64,000 bases of DNA from Pseudopithomyces maydicus. Taxonomy: Eukaryota > Ascomycota > Dothideomycetes > Pleosporales > Didymosphaeriaceae. Below, one piece after another: positions 44,544 to 55,917 of the stretch. Each line of letters opens with the position of its first letter. Within the stretch, counting starts at the first letter, position 1. Under the pieces are notes generated by a model. The model did not search any database. It saw nothing but the letters and a program-made list of their open reading frames with translations, and was not told the DNA's origin. The position numbers were made by a program, and so were the translations under genes. The DNA lies in contig JANTUC010000006.1 in assembly GCA_026873275.1 (NCBI GenBank), forward strand, positions 806,001 through 870,000, given 5' to 3'.

Positions 44544-45461
44544 CTACTGCTGCAGCCTTCTCACTAATCCTTCAACTCTCCCAACGGCCCTTCTGCTTAA
44601 GGATGTATTTCGACTCCCGTCCTTTTCCCTAACGACAGCCTTATCAATTTTCCCATCTTTGCTGACCTTGAAAATTCCCGCACGTCCATTTGACCATTCG
44701 GCCGTAACCTCCCGCACCGCAGCGTCAGCCTCGATTCGTATGAAACGAGGGGGGCCAGCTTGTTCAATTGGGTCGTCTTCTTCTTCTTCCGACTCCTCAT
44801 CGTCACTGACGAATGCGTTCAGAACAGTGCCAAGAGCAGATGCCTGTACTGGCCGTTTCCTATCGGCATCCTGCCTGTCCACCTGCGCATGCTTTCGCAG
44901 TTCCTCCAGCGCATCAAGTCTCATATGCCAGCCCACCAGCTCCTTGCGTAGCTGCCTCCCAAACTTGACTAAATCTTGCTCTGTAGGCTGCTCAGCGCTC
45001 TTCCGCGTGACGGGTATCCACCTATTCGCGAGAGGTTGCAGAGGGATGCAAGAGGGGATTGTATGCTTGTGAATCTTGAGCATGTTCTTGTGCGCAGCAT
45101 TCGGTCGGTTGAACAATACGTGATATGTTTCGACGAATTGGCCTCGGACAGATACATCGATGCGCACGCCGAGGACATTCCCGTTATCCACCGCACATGG
45201 GTCTGGGTCCTTGACTTTGTAGGCTGTGACGCCAGCACAGGCGCGATAGATATTCTCAAGATTCCGATTGGACTGTTTCCGTACGAGTTTGGCGGCATTG
45301 CGAATATTGCGGTCATTGGAGGTAGGACGTTGTTCGAGACGCGTGGAGAGGTGGGGTTGCGAGAGAAGGACTGAGGATAGGTTTGCGCGGTGTGCCTGGA
45401 GGACGGCGATGCGGTCACGGAGGTCATTGATATCGTTGTCTAGAGCTTCTGCGGTAGCCAT
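44544..45461 (-). CDS. Kinetochore protein CENP-O (Mcm21-like)
   Basis: Subunit of the inner-kinetochore COMA/CCAN complex. Single exon, 305 aa from the ATG at 45461 (a second in-frame ATG lies at 45491). N-terminal coiled coil (NDINDLRDRIAVLQAHRANL) precedes the CENP-O domain: AYKVKDPDP, LGVRIDV, ETYHVLFNRP, then the diagnostic KIHKHTIPSCIPLQPLANRW and FGRQLRKELVGWHMRLDALEELR. An acidic linker (SDDEESEEEEDD) leads into a C-terminal beta-rich part. Divergent from the acetyl-CoA transporter gene. Confidence 0.82.
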   Translation of the reverse strand: MATAEALDNDINDLRDRIAVLQAHRANLSSVLLSQPHLSTRLEQRPTSNDRNIRNAAKLVRKQSNRNLENIYRACAGVTAYKVKDPDPCAVDNGNVLGVRIDVSVRGQFVETYHVLFNRPNAAHKNMLKIHKHTIPSCIPLQPLANRWIPVTRKSAEQPTEQDLVKFGRQLRKELVGWHMRLDALEELRKHAQVDRQDADRKRPVQASALGTVLNAFVSDDEESEEEEDDPIEQAGPPRFIRIEADAAVREVTAEWSNGRAGIFKVSKDGKIDKAVVREKDGSRNTSLSRRAVGRVEGLVRRLQQ

Positions 45462-46218
45462 GGTGCCTATATTGGCGGGGCTGTGGTGCATGGGCGTGAT
45501 GTTGTCGGGGAAGGTTGTGTGTTGATGCTGGATGGCTGGATTGGGAAAGGCTAAATCACGGTCTCACGTGATGCCTTCGCAGCAGGAGCCCTCGGGCCCT
45601 GGAGCCCAGAATTTGGAACCTCGGAACAGTTTATTGCTTCTCTGCCTGCGTAACAGAAGTATATTTGGTAGTTGCGCAATACACTTCTCACAACGAATTT
45701 CTCGATGACCAGGTGTTGATTCTGATGGCTGCAAATTTTGATCCACAAGTCGACATGATGTTCATGAATAATCCTGTCATAACCAGCGGCGCGGAGCTCT
45801 GGATGCGCCACTAGGCGGAAGGGCCACGTTCCCACCACCTGTTCCCGAGCATCACCTTGAGCAGCCCGCACTAACTTTTCCCGCAAAGTAGACACGTTCC
45901 TTCTGCTGGGCTTCTTCCTTGACTAATATATGACTGCCACTCCTATCTGGCGAACCACTCATTACCTCTTCGTTTCCCATCTCTATCCTATTGACCACCT
46001 CGTTTCTCCACAAAGCGCGCCCGCCATCAGCTCCACCACAGGCTGATCTTCAGTAGAGCTGCGATTTAACCCCACGACGTCAGATATACGAAATCGACTG
46101 AAAACAACGCCCCCACTATCCGTTTTCCTATCGCGACAGGCACCCTAGAAAGCGCGCATCCTCTCCGAACCCCTTCCTCTAGCTCGAATTCGACTCCTCG
46201 TCTGATATCGACCCACAA
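45462..46218. promoter_or_regulatory. Divergent intergenic region of the CENP-O and acetyl-CoA transporter genes
   Basis: 757 bp between opposite-facing start codons; a CT/CA-rich leader precedes the transporter ATG. Frames inside are short and overlap. Confidence 0.5.
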
Positions 46219-48025
46219 ATGAGCAAACGCGACGAAAAACGGCCCAAAGAGAAGACTGGGCAGGCGAATACCAGTGCGACAATGAGCAGCATTCTCGAGC
46301 ACAGGCGCAGACACGGCTCCATTGACCTGAGCTCCCCCGCGGGCCAGGCAGCGTCTCTGATGCAGCGCCACGAATTCAGCTTGGACGATGCGGTACCAGA
46401 CCTGAACAAGGAGGACCATGGCGAGTCTCAGGGCTTTTCTGACCTATCCAAGAAGGACCAGAGAAATTTCCTTCTGCTGGTGCTGTTGTACTTCCTCCAA
46501 GGCATACCTATGGGCCTGGCTATGGGTTCGGTACCTTTCCTGCTCAAAAAGGCGGATGCTTCGTACTCTGCCATTGGAGTTTTCTCGCTGGCTGCATATC
46601 CCTACTCGTTGAAGTTGTTCTGGAGTCCGATTGTAGATGCAGTATGGTCCCCCAAGGTCGGTCGCAGGAAGAGCTGGATCTTGCCTATTCAGACTGTTTC
46701 TGGTTTTTCCATGATCTGGCTGGGGTCTGTGGTCAACAAGATTATGGAATCTGCTGCGGAGAAGGATGGCAGTGGTATCTGGAACTTCACCTTTTGGTGG
46801 TTTGCATTGGTCTTTCTCTGCGCAACGCAAGATATTGCTGTTGATGGTAAGATGGCTCTGTGCTGATAATATATATCCTTGCTGACATGATTAGGCTGGG
46901 CGTTGACTCTTCTCTCCCAAGAAAACCTCCCTTTTGCATCCACTGCGCAAACCGTCGGACTCACGGGTGGTCAATTCCTCTCCCACACCGTATTTCTTGC
47001 ATTCAACTCGGTCGACTTCACAAACAAGTGGTTCCGTGCCGCCAACGCGCCGGGTACAACTGGTCTGATGAATCTGGACACCTATCTCACATTCTGGGGC
47101 TGGGCGTATCTTGCAGTAACCTTGGGCCTGGCCTTGATGAAGCGCGAGGAAAGGACAAAAGAGAGGGAGGGCATCATGGAGGTGTACAAGACCATGTGGG
47201 GCATCCTCAAGCTCAAAAACATCCAAACCTTCATCGTCATTCACCTCATCGCCAAAATTGGCTTCCAGACTAACGATGGAGTTACAAGTCTGAAGCTGCT
47301 CGCCAAGGGATTCAGTCAGGAAGACCTCGCGCTTACTATTCTCATTGATTTCCCAATCGAGATGTCACTTGGCTATTACATCGGGAAGTGGTGCCAGACA
47401 TATCCACCCATGCACATCTGGTGCTATGCATTTGTGGGTCGTCTGTTCGCTGCAGGCTTCGCGCAATTTGTAGTCGCCATCTTCCCCCGGGCGGAACCAC
47501 GACCGGCTATCTGCTGCTAGTCATTTGTGAGCATGTTCTATCGACTTTCATGAACACAGTCATGTTCGTCGCCGTTTCGGCATTCCATGCGAAGATCTCC
47601 GACCCGGTGATCGGAGGAACGTACATGACTCTTCTTGCTACGTAAGCTATTCCCTGTCCTGCAGCCTAGATTTCGCATCTTACTAACAGTTTACCAGTGT
47701 TTCTAATCTCGGCGGTACTTTCCCTCGCTACTTCGTTCTTCGCTTTGTCGACTATTTCACTGCCGCCACGTGCGAGCCACCCAACAAGGTCCCGGACGTC
47801 AAGCTTCTCAAGGGCGATGTCGTTACGCAGGCCTTTTCCTGCGCACTGGAGGCTGATCGACACCGTTGCGAGGCCGGTGGAGGTACCTGCAATGTAGAGA
47901 CGGATGGGTACTATGTGATGAACATCATCTGTATCATCATCGGGGTTGTGACGTTCTATGGATACATCAAGCCGGCGGTGACGAGGATCCAGGCGCTGCC
48001 GTTGAGGGCGTGGCGGTTGTCGTAG
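46219..48025 (+). CDS. Acetyl-CoA transporter, SLC33A1/AT-1 family (frameshifted as sequenced)
   Basis: Multi-pass ER/Golgi carrier importing acetyl-CoA into the secretory-pathway lumen. Exons 46219-46846, 46895-47641 and 47698-48025, introns 48 and 56 nt. Landmarks: LLYFLQGIPMGLAMGSVPFLL, SLKLFWSPIVDAVW, GRRKSWILP, TQDIAVDGWALTLLS, NVGQT-like STAQTVGLTGGQFLS, and near the end GGTYMTLLATVSNLGGTFP and CNVETDGYYVMNIIC. At the C5 run 47484-47488 the frame changes between VVAIFP and PGGTTTGYLLLVI. Exons sum to 1703 nt; one extra C gives 1704 and a continuous 567-aa protein. No intron can explain the jump. Confidence 0.9.
47484..47488 (+). other. Apparent -1 frameshift in C5 run inside the acetyl-CoA transporter gene
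   Basis: Frame one ends at a TAG 30 nt further on. The next frame continues a conserved membrane helix. A sixth C reconciles the two. Confidence 0.85.
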
Positions 48026-49009
48026 CTCAGTATCAGTTCTTGATACGTCAAGGGTACTTGGTGTACAGGTTGACAATCTATTGTACATAGCAAAGCAAGA
48101 TGTTTATTGACAGCCGAGCCAATTCAAGCACATGACTGAAAGGAAGGTTGATGTAATATATCCAAGTTGAGCTTCATCTTTCATCATAAGAAATAGACTA
48201 ATGGACAGACTTGCATAAGTCAACAAGGCGGACATTGCCTCTCCCAACCTTGCCCCCTCGATCAAACTAGGCAAACTACTGCACATGCATAGTCACATAC
48301 GTGGGGAGCTCTATCATCATACCTTACTGTGCTTATATAACTGCGCAATCGGAAGAGGTGGGTCGCTGAGCAGCATGACGTGCGTGGATGATCTTCTGGT
48401 GGAATCGGCCCAAAGCACACTAGCGCAGCACGTGAGCGCACGAAGGCGCGAGGCGGGCGTGATATCGCGCCGGCCAATGGCGGCGTGGGCGGCGGTGGAG
48501 CAGAGGCTCTGTTTTAGGTGCATACGCCGCTCGGTCGGGACGTTGATAAAAAAGTAATAACGAAAGGGTGTGTAAGCCGACGCGCCTCGACTTTTGGCGG
48601 CAAGCGCACCGGCGGCCGGCATCGGCAAAGACGTGTCGCGAAGTGATTGATATGGCCATGGGACCGAGTGGGCCTGCGACGGACGCGCAAGGCATAGTTT
48701 GTGTCTGGGAGACCACGGCGGAGGCGGCTGCTTACCTGAGGCGAAGGACGAGACGTGCGAGGCTCCACTTTGGAATCGAATCGGCGCGCGGAGGTGCTGC
48801 CCAGGAAACAATTTGTCTGCTGATTTTCTGCGCCCCGGCCTGTGTGTGGCAGCCATTTATCTATTGCGTGCTGTCTAGGTTGCTTGCATCCTCTGCCCAC
48901 GTTTTCGGCTGAGACTCTTTCGTCACCTCGACATTCGCCCGAAAGAGCTGTCCAGCTTGCCACAAGCCTCCTACACCTTCACCGCACCTCTCTACTGCCC
49001 ACCGTCCCA
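48026..49009. other. Intergenic, 984 nt, upstream of peroxiredoxin
   Basis: Contains overlapping minus-strand frames (up to 179 codons, 48317-48856) of mixed basic composition that I do not believe. Holds the peroxiredoxin promoter; the last 60 nt before the ATG are C/T-rich, typical of highly expressed fungal genes. Confidence 0.55.
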
Positions 49010-49915
49010 ATGGCTTTCCCAGCCTACACCCCCAAGGCCAGGGTCCAGAAGCCCGCCCCTGCCTTTACTGGCACTGCTGTCGTCGACGGCACCTTCGAAG
49101 GTACCGCTTCACTGCTCCGGCGCCCACTTGCTAGCTACGCTACATGATGCTCTCTGTTGCTGGGTAGCAATGGCCGGTCAAGAACCCTCGCTGACCTCGC
49201 TGGCCAGATCTGAGCCTCAACCAATACACATCGAACAAGCAATGGGTTGTCCTCGGCTTCGTGCCCATGGCCTGGACCTTCGTGTGCCCCACTGAGATCA
49301 TCGCCTTCAGCGAGCGCGCTGCCGACTTCGAGTCCCGCAACACCAAGGTCGTCTTCGCATCCACCGATTCGGAATACAGTATGTAAAAATTGGGACCACG
49401 GCGGGTGCCAGTCTGTTGCTGGGAAGGCTTTGCGCGGGCGTCGGGGGAGGCCCAGGAAGTCCGAAACAGCTGGCCTGCGCACCTGCCCTGGCATTGCTAC
49501 ATGCTACATGGATCATGCTGATGGCGAACCAGGTCTTTTGGCATGGACCAACGCATCTCGACGGGACGGCGGCCTCGGCAAGATCAACATCCCCCTCCTC
49601 TCCGACAAGAACCACCAGCTCTCCAAGGACTACGGTGTGCTCATTGAGGAGGAGGGCATCGCTCTCCGCGGCCTCTTCATCATCGACCCCAACGGCGTCG
49701 TCCGCCAGATCACCATCAACGACCTCCCCGTCGGCCGCAGCGTCGACGAGACCCTCCGCCTGATCGACGCCTTCCAGTTCACCGACAAGTACGGCGAGGT
49801 GTGCCCCGCCAACTGGAACCCCGGAGACCAGACCATCAAGGCTACCCCCGAGGGCAACAAGGAGTTCACCTCCAAGGTCTACGCCGACAAGATGGACACC
49901 AACGGTACGAAATAG
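49010..49915 (+). CDS. 2-Cys peroxiredoxin (Tsa1-like)
   Basis: Thiol peroxidase reducing H2O2 with thioredoxin, cytosolic. Exons 49010-49100, 49208-49378 and 49533-49915 (introns 107 and 154 nt); 645 nt, 214 aa. Peroxidatic Cys57 in FVPMAWTFVCPTE and resolving Cys178 in GEVCPANW are both present. Ser and Trp of SLLAWTN, the DPNGVVR strand and a GGLG motif (100-103), associated with sensitivity to over-oxidation, are visible. The partner YF motif at the C-terminus is not seen. Codons are strongly C-ending (GCC, AAG, CTC, ATC), fitting a highly expressed gene. Confidence 0.94.
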
Positions 49916-51846
49916 ACGCACAATTCCTCGCTGGACTGTGCCCTGAAGGTTGATGTAAACAGGCAGGGTCGTCCCGGTGAAGGCGTAAGCGTGCGAGGGA
50001 GGGTAACGAAAGCGAAACAAGGGTGACTGCATCTTTTTCTTTGCATCGGCATTGGCGGGGAGTTTTATCTCATCTTGCAGGCTCGCGCCGTCTGGACACT
50101 GTGCGAAACGTGCGTATGGCACGACACTTTGGACGGAACGGCGAGCGTCTTGCGGCGGCGCTAGTATAAGACTTGGATGCGAGTTCTTGAGCGTAGTTGG
50201 ATTTTGAGCATGGTCTGCGCGTATTTTTCGGCTCCATACCCTTTCCTAGCATATTCACTGCCTGAAATGTAACCTACTGAATGTAAAGAAAGTCAAACTG
50301 TACATGTTGTGCTGCTATATTCCCTTTTGAGGTGGCCATGTGAACTCACTCATAGACAACGAGGTGTTTGGGCATTGAGATTGCATCTGACGCTGAAATT
50401 TGCAGAGAAACTCGTTAAACTACACCACGGTACATATCAACGCTAGTGCCTCGTTTTCAATGTCTATGATCGCTCCTTCTCCTTCCAAACGACAAGCTAC
50501 GTCATACCGACAGCGCTCGATTTGTACGTATACGAGGCAACTCTGGTCTCACGCGACACGATCAGACGTAACTACCTAATCCTGGACCCACTCTACCCAT
50601 AGCCACGTTGGTCGCACCGGGATACAAGGTAATGGGCTCGCAAATGTCCATGGTTTGCGCGTCGAGAACGTTCCTGTGGAGGCTTATGTGAGACGAATAC
50701 GGTTCCTGCCGAACTATGGGGCCAGTACTCGACCCAGCGCAACGTTCATAGGATTCTATTCTCCGAACTAAATCGTTTGGTCGTACACGGCGGTTGACAG
50801 TCGAACGGCGCCATGTTCGAAATAGATACGGTAAATCGGTGTAAGCTGTGTGAGCAATGTGCACCAAATAAGTCGATGCCGCGATTCTCAAGCGCTTATC
50901 TGCTGGACGGGCAGCATACATAAGCTACAAGTGAATAGGGCCGAGGGTGCACCGATTCTCGGAATAGTTACAGCCAGTCATCTCAGGTAGGCCAACACCT
51001 TGAATCGCATCTACGAAGCCGCAGAAAATCTGTCTACATAGTGGAATCATCGATCCCATGGGGAAAGAAGGTCATACGACCCCGATGTCCTCCGTAGGCC
51101 CGCAAGTCCGCGTGCATCGGAAGCCTCTAGATCCGAGTATTCACTCTCGGCCCCTGCGTTGTCCACCCACCTGGAACAGGGGCCGCTGTCTTATTACCCG
51201 GCCCCAAGGTACGGCCAGAACCCATCTGCTCTATTCGCAGGCTCGACTGCAAAAACGGCCCCTATCACCACATTAGCGATTCCACCATAGGCAATGCGTA
51301 CCGAGCGGAGGCCTACAAAATCCCTGCTGGCCTCCTGTGGAGTGGGGCGAAAATAACCTTAAAGGTTTAAAGCAACCGTCCACGTTATCTTACATGCATC
51401 AGCTCTTATTCTCCATGGTGATTGGAGCATCGAAAACGTGCCTACGCGCCTCCGCTTCCAAGGAAATAGATATGTGCAGTTGGCGGGCGAATGAGGTTCG
51501 GCGGAGGGTGCAACCCTCCTTGCACGAAGCGGGGGCAAGGTTCAAGCATGGTTGGGCCAATAGCTGAGTTGACAGGTCGACACTACTGCGAGACAGATAT
51601 CATTAACCCTGAAGATAGGAGCTGAGCAGTGCAGTGTTTCGACGAAGTAAATTAAGCCCACACCGAACGAACATTTTTATCGTGCAGGTATCGCGCAGAC
51701 ACGAGGCTGACTTTCTACATGGGGAATATGGTATGTTTGGAGGCTATAGATAAAATGACCATACTATATGATCCCGATGTTCGTTCTGTCGGAAGGCCCT
51801 GCTAGCAGGTGTTTCAATTCTCATTGTTCTTGACTGCTACATCGAT
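49916..51846. other. Intergenic region, 1.9 kb
   Basis: No frame longer than about 120 codons on either strand and no recognisable protein. A small perfect hairpin (GGAGGGT, 3-nt loop, ACCCTCC) lies at 51503-51519. Otherwise nothing seen. Confidence 0.55.
51503..51519. other. Small perfect hairpin
   Basis: GGAGGGT, 3-nt loop, ACCCTCC in intergenic DNA; function unknown. Confidence 0.5.
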
Positions 51847-54049
51847 ATGGCGTCTCCCGCCGACGTTTCCTACTCGGATGTCTTCATCGGGTCGTGGAAA
51901 GATCATTCGAAGAGTGCGATCGAAGGCACAAACATCACCATTACCTCCAAGAATGGCGTGATTCTCGTTGCCTTCCTCGCCTTGTTCGTACAATTTGCAG
52001 GACAGCATTTGTGGGGTGTGGCAGCTTTCTTCTGGTACCAACTTCGACTCTCCGGAAGGCAGAAGTGCGGTGCTGCTTTACGACTGCAACAAGATATGTC
52101 CATCAGAAACAACGGTTCGCCTGGACAGACGTTGTGGAGTCTTACCCGGATTGCGTGGGCGTGGCGGCATGTAAAGGGAATTGAGCGAGAAAAGCGGAGC
52201 AAGTGGAGAGTAAGCGGAGTGCCGATTTTGATGCCTCTGTTGTTTCTGGTGCTATTGACTGCTACGGGTATCTTGTCGTCCAACATCATGGAAACCAACC
52301 AGGTTGATATCTTATTGCGAGGCGATGGTAAGCACGTTTGCGCCGCTATATCTGTTACATACCTTAGACTCATTTCGAACAGAATGTGGAATATGGCAAG
52401 TACCGGACGCCGATACAGTCAAAGCGAGCGACAACAGTTTCATGATCGAGAACGCAAAGTATATCGGAGGTGTCAACGAGTTCAGCCGCATATATACTCG
52501 CGCCTGTTACAACACCAGCAGTGAAACCAGCTCGCCAATGTGTGAGGCTTTCACAAAGAAGGCTATATCATATGACTCCTATCAAAATGCATCATGTCCC
52601 TTTGATTCTCAAGCATGCATATACAAGAACGAAAACCTGCAGATGGATACTGGAGCTATCGACACAAATACAGCTCTAGGCATTAATACCAACAAGGACA
52701 ACGTTCACTTCCGTAAAGTGACCACCTGTGCTCCAATGGAGCCCGAAATCTGGACAACCCGACAGAACACTACGGGGCCTACTGGAGAGGATGAGTATCG
52801 TATGGTGTGGAATTGGGGTACTATTCCGTGGTACAACAACACAGACTACGTTGCGGAGGCAGAGAGCGACAACACCAACCGTCTTTCGAAGGGGTTTACG
52901 GGTTATTCTATGGTGTAAGTATCCTGATTCAAACATCCCTAAACCCCTAACCATTGCTCTCAGTACCCAGCGATACTATCGTCTCGACTCTCGTCTCCCT
53001 TACCCCAGCTCATCCTCATTCCTTCCCCGCAAAGAGCTCAACACCACCGACGGAGATATCTTCCTCATGTTCCTCGCTGCGCACGCCGTCAACTTTGCAA
53101 AACCCATATCTGACCCCTGGTTCTCTGCCCACCACGCCAACGCCGGCTTCTTGAACCGCACCTACTACTTCAGCGACCACCTCCTCTCCCCCTCGGCTGC
53201 GTGGAGCAATTCCAATACTGCAACCCCCACAACAACGCCTGCACTCCCCTCTCCGGTATCGTCCCCGCCACAGCCGCCGCAAAATTCGACCTAGGACTCT
53301 CCCCCATGCAGAACGCAACCGTCGACCTCCTTATCAACGCCATATACGCTAACAACGCAATGATCCTGCAACCAATTCACCTCCTTGCATCAGACACCTC
53401 AAACGACGGCGTCCAGATGCCCCTTCCAGACAACCAGTGGATCCTTGAGCTCCAAGATATGCACAGCCGCGTCCTCACCTCCATCCAGCGCAGCGTCGTT
53501 GACTACGCACGTGGCCCCTCATCCCTAACCGCACGCCAATTTCTCACGATTCCCGACAAGAATTTCAAGTCCCTGTGTAGCATGATTCGTGCGCGGACGA
53601 GCGGACGATTCGCCAGTGTCAACACGTATGGACTTGCGGTGACGGTGGGGCTCGGGACGGCGATTGTGCTGATGAACGTGTTTCTGGAGAGTGTGATTCG
53701 GGGGTTCCAGCGGTGGAGGAAGGTCCCGCATCGGGGGGTTGATGCGTGGGTTGAGGATGGACTGTTACAAGTTCATAGGGATACGTTAGTTTTGGGGGAG
53801 GGGGAGGAGTGGAGGGGGACGGATGGGGCGGTTCCAGTGACAAGGCTGTGGGGTGGTATTGTCAAGGAAAGAGTGGTTGTGGATGAGAATGTGGGTGGGG
53901 AGAAAGGGAAGAAGAGTGGGGGTGCGCATAAGCGGGTGTCTATTCATGTTGAAGACGTGGATGCGGTGAGGCGGGTGGGAACGGATGAGACGTTGGTTAT
54001 TGAAGATGTGGGAGGTTTGACTGCAAAATGTGAAGATAGGGAGAAGTGA
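51847..54049 (+). CDS. Unrecognised three-helix membrane protein with large luminal/extracellular part (frameshifted as sequenced)
   Basis: Exons 51847-52327, 52383-52914 and 52964-54049 (introns 55 and 49 nt). Hydrophobic segments near residues 38-62 (GVILVAFLALFVQFAGQHLWGVAAFF), about 127-148 (PILMPLLFLVLLTATGILSS) and about 560-582 (YGLAVTVGLGTAIVLMNVFL). Between the last two lies roughly 400 residues with many N-glycosylation sequons and cysteines (CGIW, ACYN, MCEAF, SQACIY, TTCAPM, CNPHNNACTP). The C-tail is hydrophilic. At C5 53188-53192 the frame shifts between HLLSP and GCVEQFQYCNP; one more C gives 2100 nt, 699 aa. This architecture recurs in uncharacterised ascomycete proteins I have in mind, but I know no function. 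Confidence 0.75.
53188..53192 (+). other. Apparent -1 frameshift in C5 run inside the 699-aa membrane protein gene
   Basis: The upstream frame continues into Ser/Thr/Pro low complexity. The shifted frame carries a Cys-containing globular sequence and a membrane helix. A sixth C joins them. Confidence 0.75.
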
Positions 54050-54387
54050 CACATAAAGGTTGGCGAATGGCTTGTAAAATTGTACGATGAGTCTTTGAGA
54101 TTTGGAAAGTTGTTGCAATGTATTTCAACTTCTCAATGTATGTTTACACTTTGACCAGCTTGTCTAACGTCCAAGATTGTAAGCCGAATTGCTGATACTC
54201 GAATGAAAGTCAGCATACCCAGGCCTCGGTCTAGGTGTAAGAAGACGCCTTCTCAGTAGCTATCAATGGCAACTGAATTATCACCTAGGTATGAAGTTTC
54301 CAAGGATAGTAATATAATATTATAAATATACACAAAAGTCGGTCTTGGAAAAATATAGAGGAGGCATTCTCACTCCATCTCCTCTCC
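54050..54387. other. Convergent intergenic, 338 nt
   Basis: 3' flanks of the two facing genes; AT-rich near 54310-54340. No gene. Confidence 0.6.
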
Positions 54388-55233
54388 TCAATTCACCCCA
54401 TACGTAAACCCCCTATATCCCGCCCCCGTCCCCGCCCGCGGCGAATAAGGCTGATACCTCTGACTCCTCTGCACATTCATCTGCTCTACATCCCCAAACC
54501 TTGTCGGGTGAATACCATACAGGGCGGAGCCCCTCCTATTCACCGGTTCACTCTGAGCTGCAGGCTCAGCCTGCGACATCTGCGTCTGGAACGCCGCCAA
54601 TTGCGCGTTGTCCTCAATGTCTTGTATACGCTGTTTGTTCTCTAGGTGGTTACGGTAGCGCTTGCGGCCGAAGTGGATCAAGGCCATGACGAAGACTAGG
54701 AGGAAGGCGCCGCCGAGGCCGGCACCGAGACCAATTTTGGCGGAGAGGGAGAGACCGCTTGCAGTGGGGAGGGGTCGAATTGTTGTGACGGGAGGAGCGG
54801 ATGCAGTTGGTGAGATAGAGAGCGTGGATGTCGAGGATAAGGTGGAGGTTATGGTGGAAGAATCTGTTAATGATGGGAGTTCAGAGCTCGGTGTGGGAGA
54901 GGGAATTGGGGAGGTGCTCGTTGGCTCTGAGCTTGTAGATGATGAAGGGGGAGGCTCTGAGGTCGAGGGAGTAGGGTCAGGCTCAGATGTGGATGTCGGT
55001 TCGGAACTGGGTTCGGAAGTTGGTTCTGGCTCTGAGGATGTTGATGGAGGGGCAGAACTGGAAGGCTGCCTCGAGGGCTCACTGGTAGAGCGAGCTCCGC
55101 TCGACGTGGGACCTGGTCGCTGAGATCCAGAGGACGTCGGTTCTGGCCTCAAATTTGTTATGGTGGACATTTTTACCGATGTACTTGTTTTTGATGGGTT
55201 ACGATCTATAGATATGTCTGTAAAATGGTCCAT
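54388..55233 (-). CDS. Ser/Thr/Pro-rich single-pass membrane protein (Mid2/WSC-like architecture)
   Basis: Single exon, 281 aa (254-260 aa if a downstream Met is used). Residues about 25-160 are almost entirely Ser, Thr, Pro and Glu in SEPxS/TSEP-type low complexity, expected to be heavily O-mannosylated. A single membrane helix (GLGAGLGGAFLLVFVMALIHF) lies at about 168-188, followed by a basic stop-transfer GRKRYR and a 90-residue cytosolic tail rich in Gln, Arg and Tyr. This resembles wall-stress sensors in layout, but there is no Cys-rich WSC domain and no obvious signal peptide, so an upstream exon may be missing. Confidence 0.7.
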   Translation of the reverse strand: MDHFTDISIDRNPSKTSTSVKMSTITNLRPEPTSSGSQRPGPTSSGARSTSEPSRQPSSSAPPSTSSEPEPTSEPSSEPTSTSEPDPTPSTSEPPPSSSTSSEPTSTSPIPSPTPSSELPSLTDSSTITSTLSSTSTLSISPTASAPPVTTIRPLPTASGLSLSAKIGLGAGLGGAFLLVFVMALIHFGRKRYRNHLENKQRIQDIEDNAQLAAFQTQMSQAEPAAQSEPVNRRGSALYGIHPTRFGDVEQMNVQRSQRYQPYSPRAGTGAGYRGFTYGVN

Positions 55234-55917
55234 AGTTACGTGTGGTACTATAAATGTTGAGAGCTATTTTCACAACAAAGAAGAAGGACAAAGGATGGAG
55301 GGGCAGGGGTAACTATGCTGCGGCGCTTCGTGAAGATGCTGCACAAAGACTAGAGAGCGAAGATAGGATCATGGAGGTTTGTGGATTGAAATCATCATCG
55401 TAGATTTATGAATTTTGCAATTCTGTTCATGGGGAGTGTTTGGTGGGGATGCGTGAAGTTATCTTGTGAAGTACCTATTGATAACTAGAAATTCATCGGT
55501 TCACAATATGACGTGAAGTGTCTTTAATGTGAACATCCAGATCATTAGTTGTATATTGGTGTATCTGCCATGTAGTTTGGGCTAGTAAGCCTCGAGAACA
55601 CGTCTCACTCGTAGGTTATATCCAGATTAGATGCAGATCAGATAGTGTCGCATACAGCAACCATCTTGGGTCTTGTTAATTTATTGCAGGTTGCCTTCTT
55701 GTGCATACTCACCTGCCTTTCTTTGTACTTTCTACTTCCGGCGCCTGGGCTAGGAACCCCACATCTCGGATTTTAATTCTGCGAAAATTCAACAAAGAAG
55801 TGGCTATTCACACAAAGAGCCGATGATAAAAATAACACAATCCCTTCCTGTGATGTGGCTAATTTTAAAACGTGAAATATCGATTTATATCCCCTCATTA
55901 TATCGAACGAAGCCGAC
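55234..55917. other. Intergenic, 684 nt
   Basis: Promoter of the Ser/Thr-rich protein gene and 3' flank of GH92. No gene recognised. Confidence 0.55.

Noticed and set aside
48317..48963. Overlapping minus-strand frames upstream of peroxiredoxin
   Set aside because: Mixed basic composition, mutually overlapping, no start context or family resemblance.
49307..50122. 271-codon minus-strand frame over peroxiredoxin
   Set aside because: Antisense to a biased-codon, clearly recognised peroxiredoxin; such shadows are common with C-ending codons.
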